Shown: positions 1 to 5,715 of the stretch, one piece after another
Numbering within the stretch: the stretch's first letter is position 1
Layout: each line of letters begins with the position of its first letter
Position numbers and translations under genes: made by a program
Notes under the pieces: model-generated
Seen by the model: the letters and a program-made list of their open reading frames with translations, nothing else
What the model was told of the DNA's origin: nothing
Database searches by the model: none
Assembly: GCA_947455015.1 (NCBI GenBank)
Contig: CANGMY010000074.1
Location: 1 to 6,909 of the forward strand
Reading direction: 5' to 3'
DNA: 6,909 nt
Source: Microthrixaceae bacterium
GTDB lineage: Bacteria; Actinomycetota; Acidimicrobiia; Acidimicrobiales; Acidimicrobilacustridaceae

Positions 1-806
1 ACAGCAGTGAGGTCGAGGAGCTGTTCCATTTCGAGGCCCGACAACCCGGCCGAAGCCTCTGCGAAATGCCAGTCGTTGTCTTCGTGCAGATAATCAAGAA
101 CCACCGAGCGTCGGTCGTTCGCAACGCCAGCGATGACTTCTTCGAGTTGCAAACGGAATAAGCGGCCATCAACACCGAGTTCAACAATGTCGAACTCGAT
201 TTCCTCGGCGATGCGCAAAACCATTTCGGTGCGCTGCAACATCACCACAACATCACGAACGGTGACCGCACCCTGCACTTCAAGTGCATTGAGATTGTTC
301 GACACCTCAACCAAACGCTCTTTGTATCGCTCAAGCGTTTTCATGGCCTGGTTCGCACGATCGAGAAGGCGCGGAATCGGCATGAGCTGGTGCTTTTCAT
401 CGCCGACGTACACAGCAATGATCGACATGTCTTCCGAGACCGAAATCACCGGCACAGTGATGGAACGAGCAACTCGCTCGGCAGTGCGGTGACGGGTGCC
501 CGTTTCCGAAGTGGGCACGTTGGGCTTCGGTACGAGGTGCACGTTGGCCCTGGCAATGCGGCTGGCATTGGAGGCAAGCACGATGGCGCCGTCCATCTTG
601 GCCAGTTCGGAAAGGCGCTGGGGACTGAAGGCGGCATCGAGCAAGAAGCCACCCGAGCAGATGTTGAGTACATCGGGGCCGTCTCCTATGACGATGAGCG
701 CGCCCATGCCGGACTGCAGGATGCGATCAAAGCCTTCACGCAACGGCGTACCCGGAGCCACCATTCCGAGTGCTTGCAACATTGCGGGACTTCGACGCCG
801 AGCCAT
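1..806 (-). CDS. disA: DisA, DNA integrity scanning diadenylate cyclase (3' end missing)
   Basis: Makes cyclic di-AMP from two ATP in the cytoplasm; in characterised homologues the octamer also scans DNA for branched structures. I translated it by hand from the minus strand, reading open to the window edge: 268 complete codons. The N-terminal DAC domain (about residues 10-145) carries both catalytic motifs, DGA (72-74) in KMDGAIVL and RHR (105-107) in GTRHRTAERVA. A helical linker rich in LERYKERL-type sequence follows (about 150-230). The usual protein is about 355 residues, so roughly the last 85-90, the helix-hairpin-helix DNA-binding domain, lie outside the window. Start: ATG at 806, because an in-frame TAG sits four codons upstream and the next ATG would remove conserved sequence. 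No strong ribosome site is visible. It begins 25 bases after the radA stop in the same direction, so cotranscription with radA is likely. Family assignment is firm. Confidence 0.96.
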   Translation of the reverse strand, partial: MARRRSPAMLQALGMVAPGTPLREGFDRILQSGMGALIVIGDGPDVLNICSGGFLLDAAFSPQRLSELAKMDGAIVLASNASRIARANVHLVPKPNVPTSETGTRHRTAERVARSITVPVISVSEDMSIIAVYVGDEKHQLMPIPRLLDRANQAMKTLERYKERLVEVSNNLNALEVQGAVTVRDVVVMLQRTEMVLRIAEEIEFDIVELGVDGRLFRLQLEEVIAGVANDRRSVVLDYLHEDNDWHFAEASAGLSGLEMEQLLDLTA

Positions 807-831
807 TCGGCGAGTCTACCCGTGAGTTGTT

Positions 832-2208
832 TCAGAACTCCGAGGAGTTGCTGTCACCAATACCTACGGCAGCCACCGCTTCAGCGAGTGTGCCAACGCG
901 AATGGTCTTCATGCCCTCGGGCGCATCGGGCGCAAGGCGTGGAACCAGCGCACGCGTAAAGCCAAGACGAGCGGCCTCGGCCAAGCGGCGTTCACCGTGC
1001 GCGACCTGACGAAGTTCTCCACCCAAACCAATTTCGCCGCACACCACAAGGTCTTCAGGAATCGGCGTATTGAATCGAGAGGATGCAAGAGCAAGCGCAA
1101 CACCGAGGTCGGCGGCTGGCTCAACGATTTTCACGCCACCAACTGCGAGCGCGTAGACGTCGCGCTTTTCAAATGTGACACCGGCGCGCTCGGACAACAC
1201 CGCAAGCAACAACGACAACCGACCGGAGTCGAGACCTTGGGCGCTGCGACGCGGGGATGGAAGTTCGGAATTCGCAACCAGCGCCTGTACTTCAACCAGC
1301 AGCGGCCGATCGCCTTCCATCGTTGGAACGATGACCGAACCGGCAACGCCCTTGCGGCGATCAGCCAAGAACAAACGACTGGGATCAGGAACGCCGAGCA
1401 GGCCTTGTTGAGTCATTTCGAACAATCCGAGTTGATCGGTGGCGCCAAAGCGGTGCTTGACCGCGCGCAACAAACGCAACGCATGATGGCGATCGCCTTC
1501 GAAGGCAAGCACGGTATCGACAATGTGTTCGAGCACGCGAGGCCCAGCGAGGCCACCTTCTTTGGTGACGTGACCAACCAGCACCACTGACAGACCGCGC
1601 TCTTTCGCGGTGGTTACCAAGCGTGCGGCGCTTTCGCGCACCTGAGCAACCGAGCCCGAAGCCGAACTGATGTCGGGCGTGTGCACCGTTTGAATGGAGT
1701 CGACCACTAACACCGCAGGATTGATTTCGTCGACCGAAGAAAGAATGTGGGGCACGGCAGTTTCAGACGCCAGCCAAAGATCGGGATGCAGCGCGTTCAA
1801 TCGTTCGGCTCGCAGCCGAACTTGTTGTTTGGATTCTTCAGCCGAGACGTACAACACCTTGGAACCCGAAGCAGCGATTGACGCGACCGCTTGCAGCAGC
1901 AACGTGGACTTACCAATACCGGGTTCGCCACCAACCAACGTGACCGAGCCAGGCACGAGCCCGCCGCTCAGCACACGATCGAGTTCGCCGATCCCAGTGG
2001 GCTTCGGCTGCCATTCATGCGCGTCGACCTCAGAAATAGGCACTGGCGCATCGCGCTTACCTAGCAACGCAGCAGACGAAACTTTCGAGACGTCGTCGAG
2101 TTCTTCAACCAGCGTGTTCCAGCCTTCGCAACCGGGACAGCGGCCCACCCATTTGGGCACGCTCGTGCCGCATTCGGTGCAACGGAACACTGCTCGGAGC
2201 TTGGCCAC
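832..2208 (-). CDS. radA: RadA/Sms DNA repair and branch-migration ATPase
   Basis: RecA-like ATPase/helicase that helps process recombination intermediates during DNA repair. The 458 residues match the usual family length and are complete. Seen in order: an N-terminal C4 zinc finger (C10, C13, C24, C27); Walker A GEPGIGKS (94-101); Walker B VLVVD (166-170); the RadA signature at 251-255, which here reads KHRFG instead of the usual KNRFG; and a C-terminal Lon-protease-like domain (about 270-450) with the conserved GEIGLGGELRQV (391-402). The start is GTG at 2208, preceded by GTAGGG with a 7-base gap, and gives the expected MAKLRAVFRCTECG N-terminus. It is followed directly by disA, a common actinobacterial pairing. 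Upstream lies the terminator of secreted gene 1, with only about 48 bases between hairpin and start. I could not recognise a convincing promoter there, so radA has either a short promoter or read-through. Confidence 0.97.
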   Translation of the reverse strand: MAKLRAVFRCTECGTSVPKWVGRCPGCEGWNTLVEELDDVSKVSSAALLGKRDAPVPISEVDAHEWQPKPTGIGELDRVLSGGLVPGSVTLVGGEPGIGKSTLLLQAVASIAASGSKVLYVSAEESKQQVRLRAERLNALHPDLWLASETAVPHILSSVDEINPAVLVVDSIQTVHTPDISSASGSVAQVRESAARLVTTAKERGLSVVLVGHVTKEGGLAGPRVLEHIVDTVLAFEGDRHHALRLLRAVKHRFGATDQLGLFEMTQQGLLGVPDPSRLFLADRRKGVAGSVIVPTMEGDRPLLVEVQALVANSELPSPRRSAQGLDSGRLSLLLAVLSERAGVTFEKRDVYALAVGGVKIVEPAADLGVALALASSRFNTPIPEDLVVCGEIGLGGELRQVAHGERRLAEAARLGFTRALVPRLAPDAPEGMKTIRVGTLAEAVAAVGIGDSNSSEF

Positions 2209-2248
2209 GGCGACACCCTACGCACCAAGCGTGACAGTCGTGGCGCCC

Positions 2249-2282
2249 AAACGAAAGGTGCCGCCCCCAAAGGAGCGGCACC
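2249..2282 (-). terminator. Rho-independent terminator of secreted gene 1
   Basis: Read on the minus strand, GGTGCCGCTCC pairs with GGGGCGGCACC (11 pairs, one of them G-T) around a TTTG loop, at 2257-2282, followed by TTTCGTTT. It lies 24 bases after the stop codon of the secreted gene at 2307-2900 and insulates it from radA. It is part of a repeat found three times in the window; the other two copies have a TTCG loop. Confidence 0.85.
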
Positions 2283-2370
2283 TCACAAACCTAGAAGTTG
2301 AATCACTCAGCCAGTGAAGGCCGGGGTCACCGGATCGCCAGATGTGCCGCCAGCAACGGTGGTGCTCGTT
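2251..2370. repeat. Cassette-end repeat, copy 1
   Basis: Covers the terminator and the last about 20 codons of secreted gene 1. Aligned without gaps to 3688-3807, I count 102 of 120 identical positions (85%). The most similar parts are the hairpin and the coding end for the PAFTG tail. The repeat spans coding and non-coding sequence, so it marks a duplicated DNA unit and not only protein-level conservation. Confidence 0.85.
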
Positions 2371-2900
2371 GTCGCAACTCCGCCAGCCGCAGTCGTCGTG
2401 GTCGTGGTCGGCAACGTTGTGGTTGTGGACGTCGACGTGGTGGTCGTTGTCGCGTTCGGATCAACGACCGCCGTGTCCAACTGCGCCGCGATCGCCTGAC
2501 CTCCCGGTCCCGGCACATTGGTCTGGAGGCAGAAGGTATAGGACCCTGCCGCGATCGTCGTGGCGGTAAATCCGTTCAAGGTGAACGCTGCCGAACCGAA
2601 AGTCAACGTTGCTGGGCTCGCTGCGAGTTGCATCGCCGGGGGAGCGGTGGGATCCGACATCATGTAGTACGTCGATTGATTCGCAGCGTCGTTGAGATCG
2701 CAGGTGTGTCCGGACGGCCAAACGAGAAGTTCGACGAAGTCACTGTTGGTCGATCCCGTGTACGTAACGGTGACACCACCCGATACCGCAGTGAGCGATC
2801 CGGTGGCGGCACCGGCCGGGGAGGCACCGAATATTGCGAACGAAGACACGACAAGCGCTGCAGCAGCGACGAGGCGGGTGGGGCGTAGGAATCGGGACAT
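2307..2900 (-). CDS. Small secreted protein with Thr-rich linker and PAFTG tail (paralogue 1)
   Basis: No recognised family; function unknown. From the chosen ATG it has 197 residues. A signal peptide covers about 1-31 (MSRFLRPTR, then a hydrophobic core, then SPAGA|A). A beta-rich-looking core covers about 32-148, with cysteines C67 and C124, a likely disulfide after export. Next comes an extreme Thr/Ser linker (151-181), then a tail ending GDPVTPAFTG at the very C-terminus. The ATG at 2900 was preferred over an ATG 51 bases upstream, because GAAAGG sits 6 bases before it and MSRF is shared by all three paralogues. The gene diverges from the TetR gene at 3051 and ends in its own terminator. 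Core motifs SDPTAPPAM and TIAAGSYTFCLQ resemble paralogue 3 (5120-5635), while the linker and tail resemble paralogue 2. There is no C-terminal membrane helix. It could be a cell-wall-associated or freely secreted protein (inference). Confidence 0.85.
   Translation of the reverse strand: MSRFLRPTRLVAAAALVVSSFAIFGASPAGAATGSLTAVSGGVTVTYTGSTNSDFVELLVWPSGHTCDLNDAANQSTYYMMSDPTAPPAMQLAASPATLTFGSAAFTLNGFTATTIAAGSYTFCLQTNVPGPGGQAIAAQLDTAVVDPNATTTTTSTSTTTTLPTTTTTTAAGGVATTSTTVAGGTSGDPVTPAFTG
2358..2450 (-). repeat. Low-complexity Thr/Ser-codon tract
   Basis: Encodes residues 151-181 of secreted paralogue 1, mostly Thr with a few Ser, Pro, Val, Gly and Ala, built from ACC/ACG/ACA/ACT codons. On the plus strand it appears as GTCGTGGTC-like runs. 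The equivalent linker is about 11 residues in paralogue 2 and 5 Thr in paralogue 3, so it is the length-variable part of the family. Such linkers are often O-glycosylated in actinobacterial exported proteins; that is an inference here. Confidence 0.75.
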
Positions 2901-2949
2901 CTTGGGCCTTTCGGGGAGTTTCATGGTCAGAAACGGGCTTGGTCGGAAC

Positions 2950-2966
2950 ATCCTAACAATCGTAGG
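2950..2966 (-). promoter_or_regulatory. Candidate -10 region and short palindrome for secreted gene 1
   Basis: On the minus strand TAGGAT (2950-2955) lies 50 bases before the ATG, at the same place as TAGGGT in the second cassette. It overlaps an imperfect palindrome CCTA-N7-TAGG (2952-2966). No good -35 is visible at 17-18 bases (TGGATC is the nearest). The rest of the 150-base divergent region (2901-3050) holds GTTTC-N7-GAAAC at 2918-2934 and the TAAGG ribosome site of the TetR gene. No clear promoter for that TetR gene can be picked by eye. Confidence 0.35.
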
Positions 2967-3050
2967 TTCACTGATCCAGTCCTCTTCCCTGCCATGTCCC
3001 CCGACCCCGTAGTCGCCTCATTGCCATCGACGACCTTCTAAGGTCGACCC

Positions 3051-3644
3051 GTGGTGGATGACAACCGGGCCAGGATCCTCGAGCTTGCCGTGGCGGCCAT
3101 CGATTCCGGCGGCGAGTCGGCCGTGCGCGTCCACCACATCGTCAATGAGGTCGGCGTCACCCCACCGGTGCTCTACTACCACTTCGGCAGTCGGGATGGT
3201 CTGGTCATCGCGGCCCAGATCGAGCGTTTTTCCCGCCAGACCGAAGCCGACATCACTGCAATTGGGCGCGCAGTGGCCCGATGCGAGTCGAGCGACGATC
3301 TCCGTGAGGTACTCGTCATCACTTGGACGCGCTCGTTGGCTGAACGTTCCGAAAGTCGCTGGCGACGCACAAACGTTCTTGGCAGCGCGCATGCCCGTCC
3401 CGAACTTGAAGCGGCGGTGGCCAATGCTCAGGACAGGATCGTCGAAGGGCTCGTCGAGATCCTCGAACCATGCCGCGAGAAGGGGTGGCTCCGCCCCGGG
3501 ATCGATCTGACAAGCGCGGTCGTGTGGCATCACAGCGTCATGATCGGGCGCGTGCATATTGAACATGGGGTGAAGTTGGGCGACCCGAACGAGTGGGACC
3601 GGCTCACACTTGAGGCCGTGCAACACGCGTTCTTTGGTTCCTAA
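3051..3644 (+). CDS. TetR-family transcriptional regulator (copy 1)
   Basis: A 197-residue TetR-family DNA-binding protein, the normal family length. The N-terminal domain (about 5-55) contains the helix-turn-helix, with VHHIVNE (about 27-33) and the recognition helix in TPPVLYYHF (37-45), then GSRDGL, the usual end of the domain. The C-terminal part (about 60-197) is the ligand-binding and dimerisation region; its ligand cannot be read from sequence. Start: GTG at 3051, with TAAGG ending 7 bases before it. The GTG at 3054 is less likely, since 3051 aligns with the start of the second copy. It is about 65% identical (129/197 by hand count, no gaps) to the TetR at 4427-5020. It is divergent from secreted gene 1 (151 bases between starts) and convergent with secreted gene 2, whose terminator separates the two. 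Local repression of the flanking secreted genes is likely but inferred. Confidence 0.93.
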   Translation: MVDDNRARILELAVAAIDSGGESAVRVHHIVNEVGVTPPVLYYHFGSRDGLVIAAQIERFSRQTEADITAIGRAVARCESSDDLREVLVITWTRSLAERSESRWRRTNVLGSAHARPELEAAVANAQDRIVEGLVEILEPCREKGWLRPGIDLTSAVVWHHSVMIGRVHIEHGVKLGDPNEWDRLTLEAVQHAFFGS

Positions 3645-3684
3645 CGACCTTCACGGAACACGCGAATTACTGCTGTTTCGAACC

Positions 3685-3718
3685 AAAACGAAAAGTGCCG
3701 CCCCCGAAGGAGCGGCAC
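3685..3718 (-). terminator. Rho-independent terminator of secreted gene 2
   Basis: On the minus strand GTGCCGCTCC pairs with GGGGCGGCAC (10 pairs, one G-T) around a TTCG tetraloop closed by C-G (3695-3718), followed by TTTTCGTTTT. It lies between the convergent ends of the TetR gene (stop 3644) and secreted gene 2 (stop 3744). In the plus direction there is no T-run after the hairpin, so it should act mainly on the secreted gene. Confidence 0.88.
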
Positions 3719-3807
3719 CGTTCAACTCTGGAAGCTGAATCGATCAGCCGGTGAAGGCCGGAGTCACCGGATCGCCAGATGCGCCGCCAGCAACCGTGGT
3801 CGTCGAT
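3688..3807. repeat. Cassette-end repeat, copy 2
   Basis: Terminator plus the 3' end of secreted gene 2. It is 85% identical to 2251-2370 and, over its first 90 bases, 82/90 (91%) identical to 5064-5153, all without gaps by hand count. The three copies are spaced 1437 and 1376 bases apart, giving the length of the duplicated unit. Confidence 0.88.
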
Positions 3808-4277
3808 GTCGATGTCGTGGTTGTTGTTGGAGCTACCGCCGCGAATGTGATGGAAAGCGATTGGAGAAGTGGAGCGAGGTTCTGTGCGTCACGCCCATAG
3901 AGGCATGCCACACGGGGCCCCGCGGGAATTTGCATTGGTGCTATCGGCGGCCAGGCCCTCACCGAGGAACCAGCCGAAAGCAGCGTGGGGCTGGCTCCTA
4001 ATTTTGGAACCGCCGACACACCAGTGCCACCTTCAATAGTGAAAGAGACGTTGACCCCGTCTGCCATCTGGGGGCAGGTCGCCCCGCTTGGGTAGAAGTT
4101 GATGAGAACGGAATCAGGTGCGCTCGCTGTCCAGGTGACGGTCATGCTTCCATCACCGTTGTCAACCATTGACCCGGTACCCGCCGCGTTAGCGGGACTG
4201 GCCGCGAACACCACTGCTGTTGAAACAAAGAGCGCACTGGCAACAACCATGCGAGTCGAACGTGTGAATCGAGACAT
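3744..4277 (-). CDS. Small secreted protein with Thr-rich linker and PAFTG tail (paralogue 2)
   Basis: No recognised family; function unknown. It has 177 residues from the ATG at 4277, chosen because GGAAAGG precedes it by 6 bases and MSRF matches the paralogues; an upstream in-frame start at 4349 would give a non-signal-like extension. A signal peptide covers about 1-31 (SPANA|A). VDNGDGSMTVTW (38-49) is close to VDNGDG in paralogue 3. Cysteines are C68 and C125, 57 apart as in paralogue 1. The core between them (about 70-120) has diverged most and lacks the SD..AP and TIAAGSY motifs of the other two. A short Thr linker (about 151-161) precedes the tail GDPVTPAFTG, identical to paralogue 1. 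The gene is divergent from the TetR gene at 4427 and convergent with the one at 3051. Confidence 0.85.
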   Translation of the reverse strand: MSRFTRSTRMVVASALFVSTAVVFAASPANAAGTGSMVDNGDGSMTVTWTASAPDSVLINFYPSGATCPQMADGVNVSFTIEGGTGVSAVPKLGASPTLLSAGSSVRAWPPIAPMQIPAGPRVACLYGRDAQNLAPLLQSLSITFAAVAPTTTTTSTSTTTVAGGASGDPVTPAFTG

Positions 4278-4301
4278 CTCAGACCTTTCCAGAGGGTGAC
4301 C

Positions 4302-4317
4302 GAGTTCAGCCGAACTC
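4302..4317. promoter_or_regulatory. Perfect inverted repeat in the leader of secreted gene 2
   Basis: GAGTTC-N4-GAACTC, 16 bases, centred about 32 bases upstream of the ATG of secreted gene 2 and downstream of its candidate -10. Its size and symmetry suit a TetR-type operator, but it could equally form a 6-pair RNA hairpin in the leader. The first cassette has only a weaker GTTTC-N7-GAAAC at a similar place, and the third has no match, so it is not shown to be the common operator. Confidence 0.35.
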
Positions 4318-4326
4318 AGAGGGCTA

Positions 4327-4355
4327 ACCCTAGTAAGACTATGTCTCAATGTCTA
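4327..4355 (-). promoter_or_regulatory. Candidate promoter of secreted gene 2
   Basis: On the minus strand TAGACA (4350-4355), a 17-base spacer, then TAGGGT (4327-4332), 50 bases before the ATG. The -10 aligns with TAGGAT in the first cassette at the same distance from the start codon. The rest of the divergent region 4278-4426 holds the inverted repeat at 4302-4317, an 11-base palindrome AGCAGGCTGCT at 4365-4375, and the AAGG ribosome site of the TetR gene. Confidence 0.45.
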
Positions 4356-4426
4356 GTGAAACTAAGCAGGCTGCTAGAAGATCTGGTTACGGTTCCTCGC
4401 CGTCCCGGCGGCCGTAAGGTCACTGC

Positions 4427-5020
4427 GTGGCTGATGACAATCGCACCAAAATCCTTGATCTCGCCATCGCTGCCATCGACGCGGGCGGCGAGGCAGCGGT
4501 GCGCGTCAATCACATCGTTGAGGAAGCTGGCGTTACGCCTCCGGTCCTCTACTACCACTTCGGAAATCGCGATGGCCTCGTCATCGCTGCACAGATCGAG
4601 CGCTACTCCCGCCAAATCCGCCAAGACATCGCGGCTATTGGAAAACGAGTTTCGCAGTGCCAGTCACGCGAGGAACTGCAAACCGCTCTCGTTGACGTCT
4701 GGGAAAAGACTCTCGTCGGGCGCGAAGAAAGTCGATGGCGTCGCGTAAGTGTGGTCGGTAGCGCGTTTGCACGCCCCGAACTTGAAGCCGAAGTGCTTCG
4801 TGCACAGGATGAGATTGTCGCGGGGTTAGTTGCCGTCCTCCAACCATGCAACGAGCGAGGCTGGCTCCGCGACGGCATCGATCTCCCTAGTGCAGTCGCG
4901 TGGCAACACGGATTGCTTTTGAGTCGCGTGTTCATCGAGCGCGGCGCGCAACAAGGTGAAACCGATGAGTGGGATCAACTCACACTTGAAGCGTTACAAC
5001 ACGCGTTCTTCGGTTCCTAA
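4427..5020 (+). CDS. TetR-family transcriptional regulator (copy 2)
   Basis: A 197-residue TetR-family protein, paralogue of the one at 3051-3644, collinear without gaps. The recognition helix region VTPPVLYYHFG (36-46) is identical to copy 1. Differences within the helix-turn-helix are few and outside that helix (H28N, N32E, V34A, S47N). Divergence concentrates at about residues 63-100, where ligand and dimer contacts are expected in this family, while the C-terminal HAFFGS is identical. Start: GTG at 4427 with AAGG ending 7 bases upstream. It is divergent from secreted gene 2 (150 bases between starts) and convergent with secreted gene 3. The likely role is control of secreted gene 2 and possibly of all three, which is an inference. 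Its ligand is unknown. Confidence 0.93.
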   Translation: MADDNRTKILDLAIAAIDAGGEAAVRVNHIVEEAGVTPPVLYYHFGNRDGLVIAAQIERYSRQIRQDIAAIGKRVSQCQSREELQTALVDVWEKTLVGREESRWRRVSVVGSAFARPELEAEVLRAQDEIVAGLVAVLQPCNERGWLRDGIDLPSAVAWQHGLLLSRVFIERGAQQGETDEWDQLTLEALQHAFFGS

Positions 5021-5060
5021 CGACATTCCCGAAGCGCACGACTTGTCGCGGTTTCGAACC

Positions 5061-5094
5061 CAAACGGAAAGTGCCGCCCCCGAAGGAGCGGCAC
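5061..5094 (-). terminator. Rho-independent terminator of secreted gene 3
   Basis: The same 24-base hairpin sequence as in copy 2: GTGCCGCTCC and GGGGCGGCAC around a TTCG loop (5071-5094), followed on the minus strand by TTTCCGTTTG. It sits between the convergent stops of the TetR gene (5020) and secreted gene 3 (5120). Confidence 0.86.
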
Positions 5095-5153
5095 CGTTGA
5101 AATCTGGAAGCTGAATGGATCAGCCGGTGAAGGCCGGCGCCACCGGATCAGCA
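5064..5153. repeat. Cassette-end repeat, copy 3
   Basis: Terminator and 3' end of secreted gene 3; 91% identical to the first 90 bases of copy 2. Similarity ends where the Ser-Gly-Asp before the tail and the longer Thr linker of the other two genes would be. Confidence 0.85.
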
Positions 5154-5635
5154 ACCGGGGCCGTCGTGGTGGTCGTCGGAGCGACCGATCCAAGCGTGAC
5201 CTCAAGCTGTTGGATCACCGTGACGACCTGTGTCCCAACGTCGTAGCTTTGAACACAAAAATTGTACGAACCCGCCGCAATCGTTACTGGTCCAGGAGAA
5301 CCACCGAAAACTGTGTAAGCCGTAGTTCCGACTTGGATCGTGAACGGATTCGACGGCATCGCGCCACCTGGAGCCTGAGTATCAGAAGTCAGAAAGAAGG
5401 TCGCACTCGGAGGACCTGACTGTGTCGTACACGTGGTTCCTGAAGGAAGACCAAACACGAAGATGTTTTCGTTCAACGTCTGGCCTGAATAAGTCAGTGT
5501 TGCCGTTCCGTCGCCATTGTCGACCAGCGAGCCAGTCGCAGCGGCACTTGCCGGCGAAGCACCAAAAACGGTGAGTGCGGATACAGCAAGAAGCGCAGCT
5601 AGTGCGATTCGCACCGAACGAGAAAAACGAGACAT
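5120..5635 (-). CDS. Small secreted protein with short Thr linker and PAFTG tail (paralogue 3)
   Basis: No recognised family; function unknown. It has 171 residues from the ATG at 5635, preceded by AAGGGG with a 5-base gap; a TTG one codon upstream is less likely. A signal peptide covers about 1-31 (SPASA|A). VDNGDGTATLTYSG (38-51) follows. Cysteines are C69 and C127, 58 apart. SDTQAPGGAM and TIAAGSYNFCVQ match paralogue 1. Only five Thr form the linker (153-157), and the tail ends ADPVAPAFTG, with A in place of T in DPVTP. Unlike the other two, it has no divergent TetR gene upstream: the next gene is a lipoprotein in the same direction. It may have lost its regulator, or be controlled in trans by the two TetRs nearby (inference). 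Confidence 0.85.
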   Translation of the reverse strand: MSRFSRSVRIALAALLAVSALTVFGASPASAAATGSLVDNGDGTATLTYSGQTLNENIFVFGLPSGTTCTTQSGPPSATFFLTSDTQAPGGAMPSNPFTIQVGTTAYTVFGGSPGPVTIAAGSYNFCVQSYDVGTQVVTVIQQLEVTLGSVAPTTTTTAPVADPVAPAFTG

Positions 5636-5685
5636 CAAGACCCCTTGGGGAACTGGACCGAACCCTCCGCCCGATCGATCTAAGA

Positions 5686-5715
5686 ATTATGGGAAACCAA
5701 ATCGGAACCGTACAA
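5686..5715 (-). promoter_or_regulatory. Candidate promoter of secreted gene 3
   Basis: On the minus strand TTGTAC (5710-5715), an 18-base spacer, then CATAAT (5686-5691), 51 bases before the ATG. This is the most consensus-like of the three, and the distance to the start matches the other two cassettes. The remaining upstream sequence 5716-5763 shows no terminator for the preceding lipoprotein gene. Confidence 0.5.

Noticed and set aside
997..1590. Long plus-strand open frame (197 codons) over radA
   Set aside because: It is antisense to the conserved radA ATPase region, has no recognisable domains, and is explained by the codon bias of the true gene.
1694..2317. Plus-strand open frame (207 codons) over the radA 5' end
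   Set aside because: Shadow frame of radA that runs through the terminator of secreted gene 1; Ser/Thr-rich composition reflects the antisense of coding sequence.
2307..2399. Classical LPXTG sortase substrate
   Set aside because: PAFTG is at the very end of the protein, with no following membrane helix or basic tail; LPTTT inside the linker is not an LPXTG motif. No continuation exists beyond the stop in that frame, where a second stop follows after three codons.
2393..2453. GTCGTGGTC-type run as a CRISPR or regulatory tandem repeat
   Set aside because: No regular unit and spacers; it is the antisense of Thr codons in the linker.
2298..2888. Arg/Gly-rich plus-strand frame opposite secreted gene 1
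   Set aside because: Antisense composition artefact of the Thr/Ala-rich secreted gene, which has a signal peptide, ribosome site and paralogues.
3018..3626. Minus-strand frame (202 codons) over the first TetR gene
   Set aside because: The plus-strand TetR protein is conserved with its paralogue in length and sequence; the antisense frame has no family features.
4365..4375. AGCAGGCTGCT palindrome as TetR operator
   Set aside because: It has no counterpart at the matching place in the other divergent region and is short enough to arise by chance.
5641..5650. CCCCTTGGGG palindrome over the ribosome site of secreted gene 3
   Set aside because: A 10-base palindrome without a loop cannot form a useful hairpin; it is probably a by-product of the AAGGGG ribosome site.
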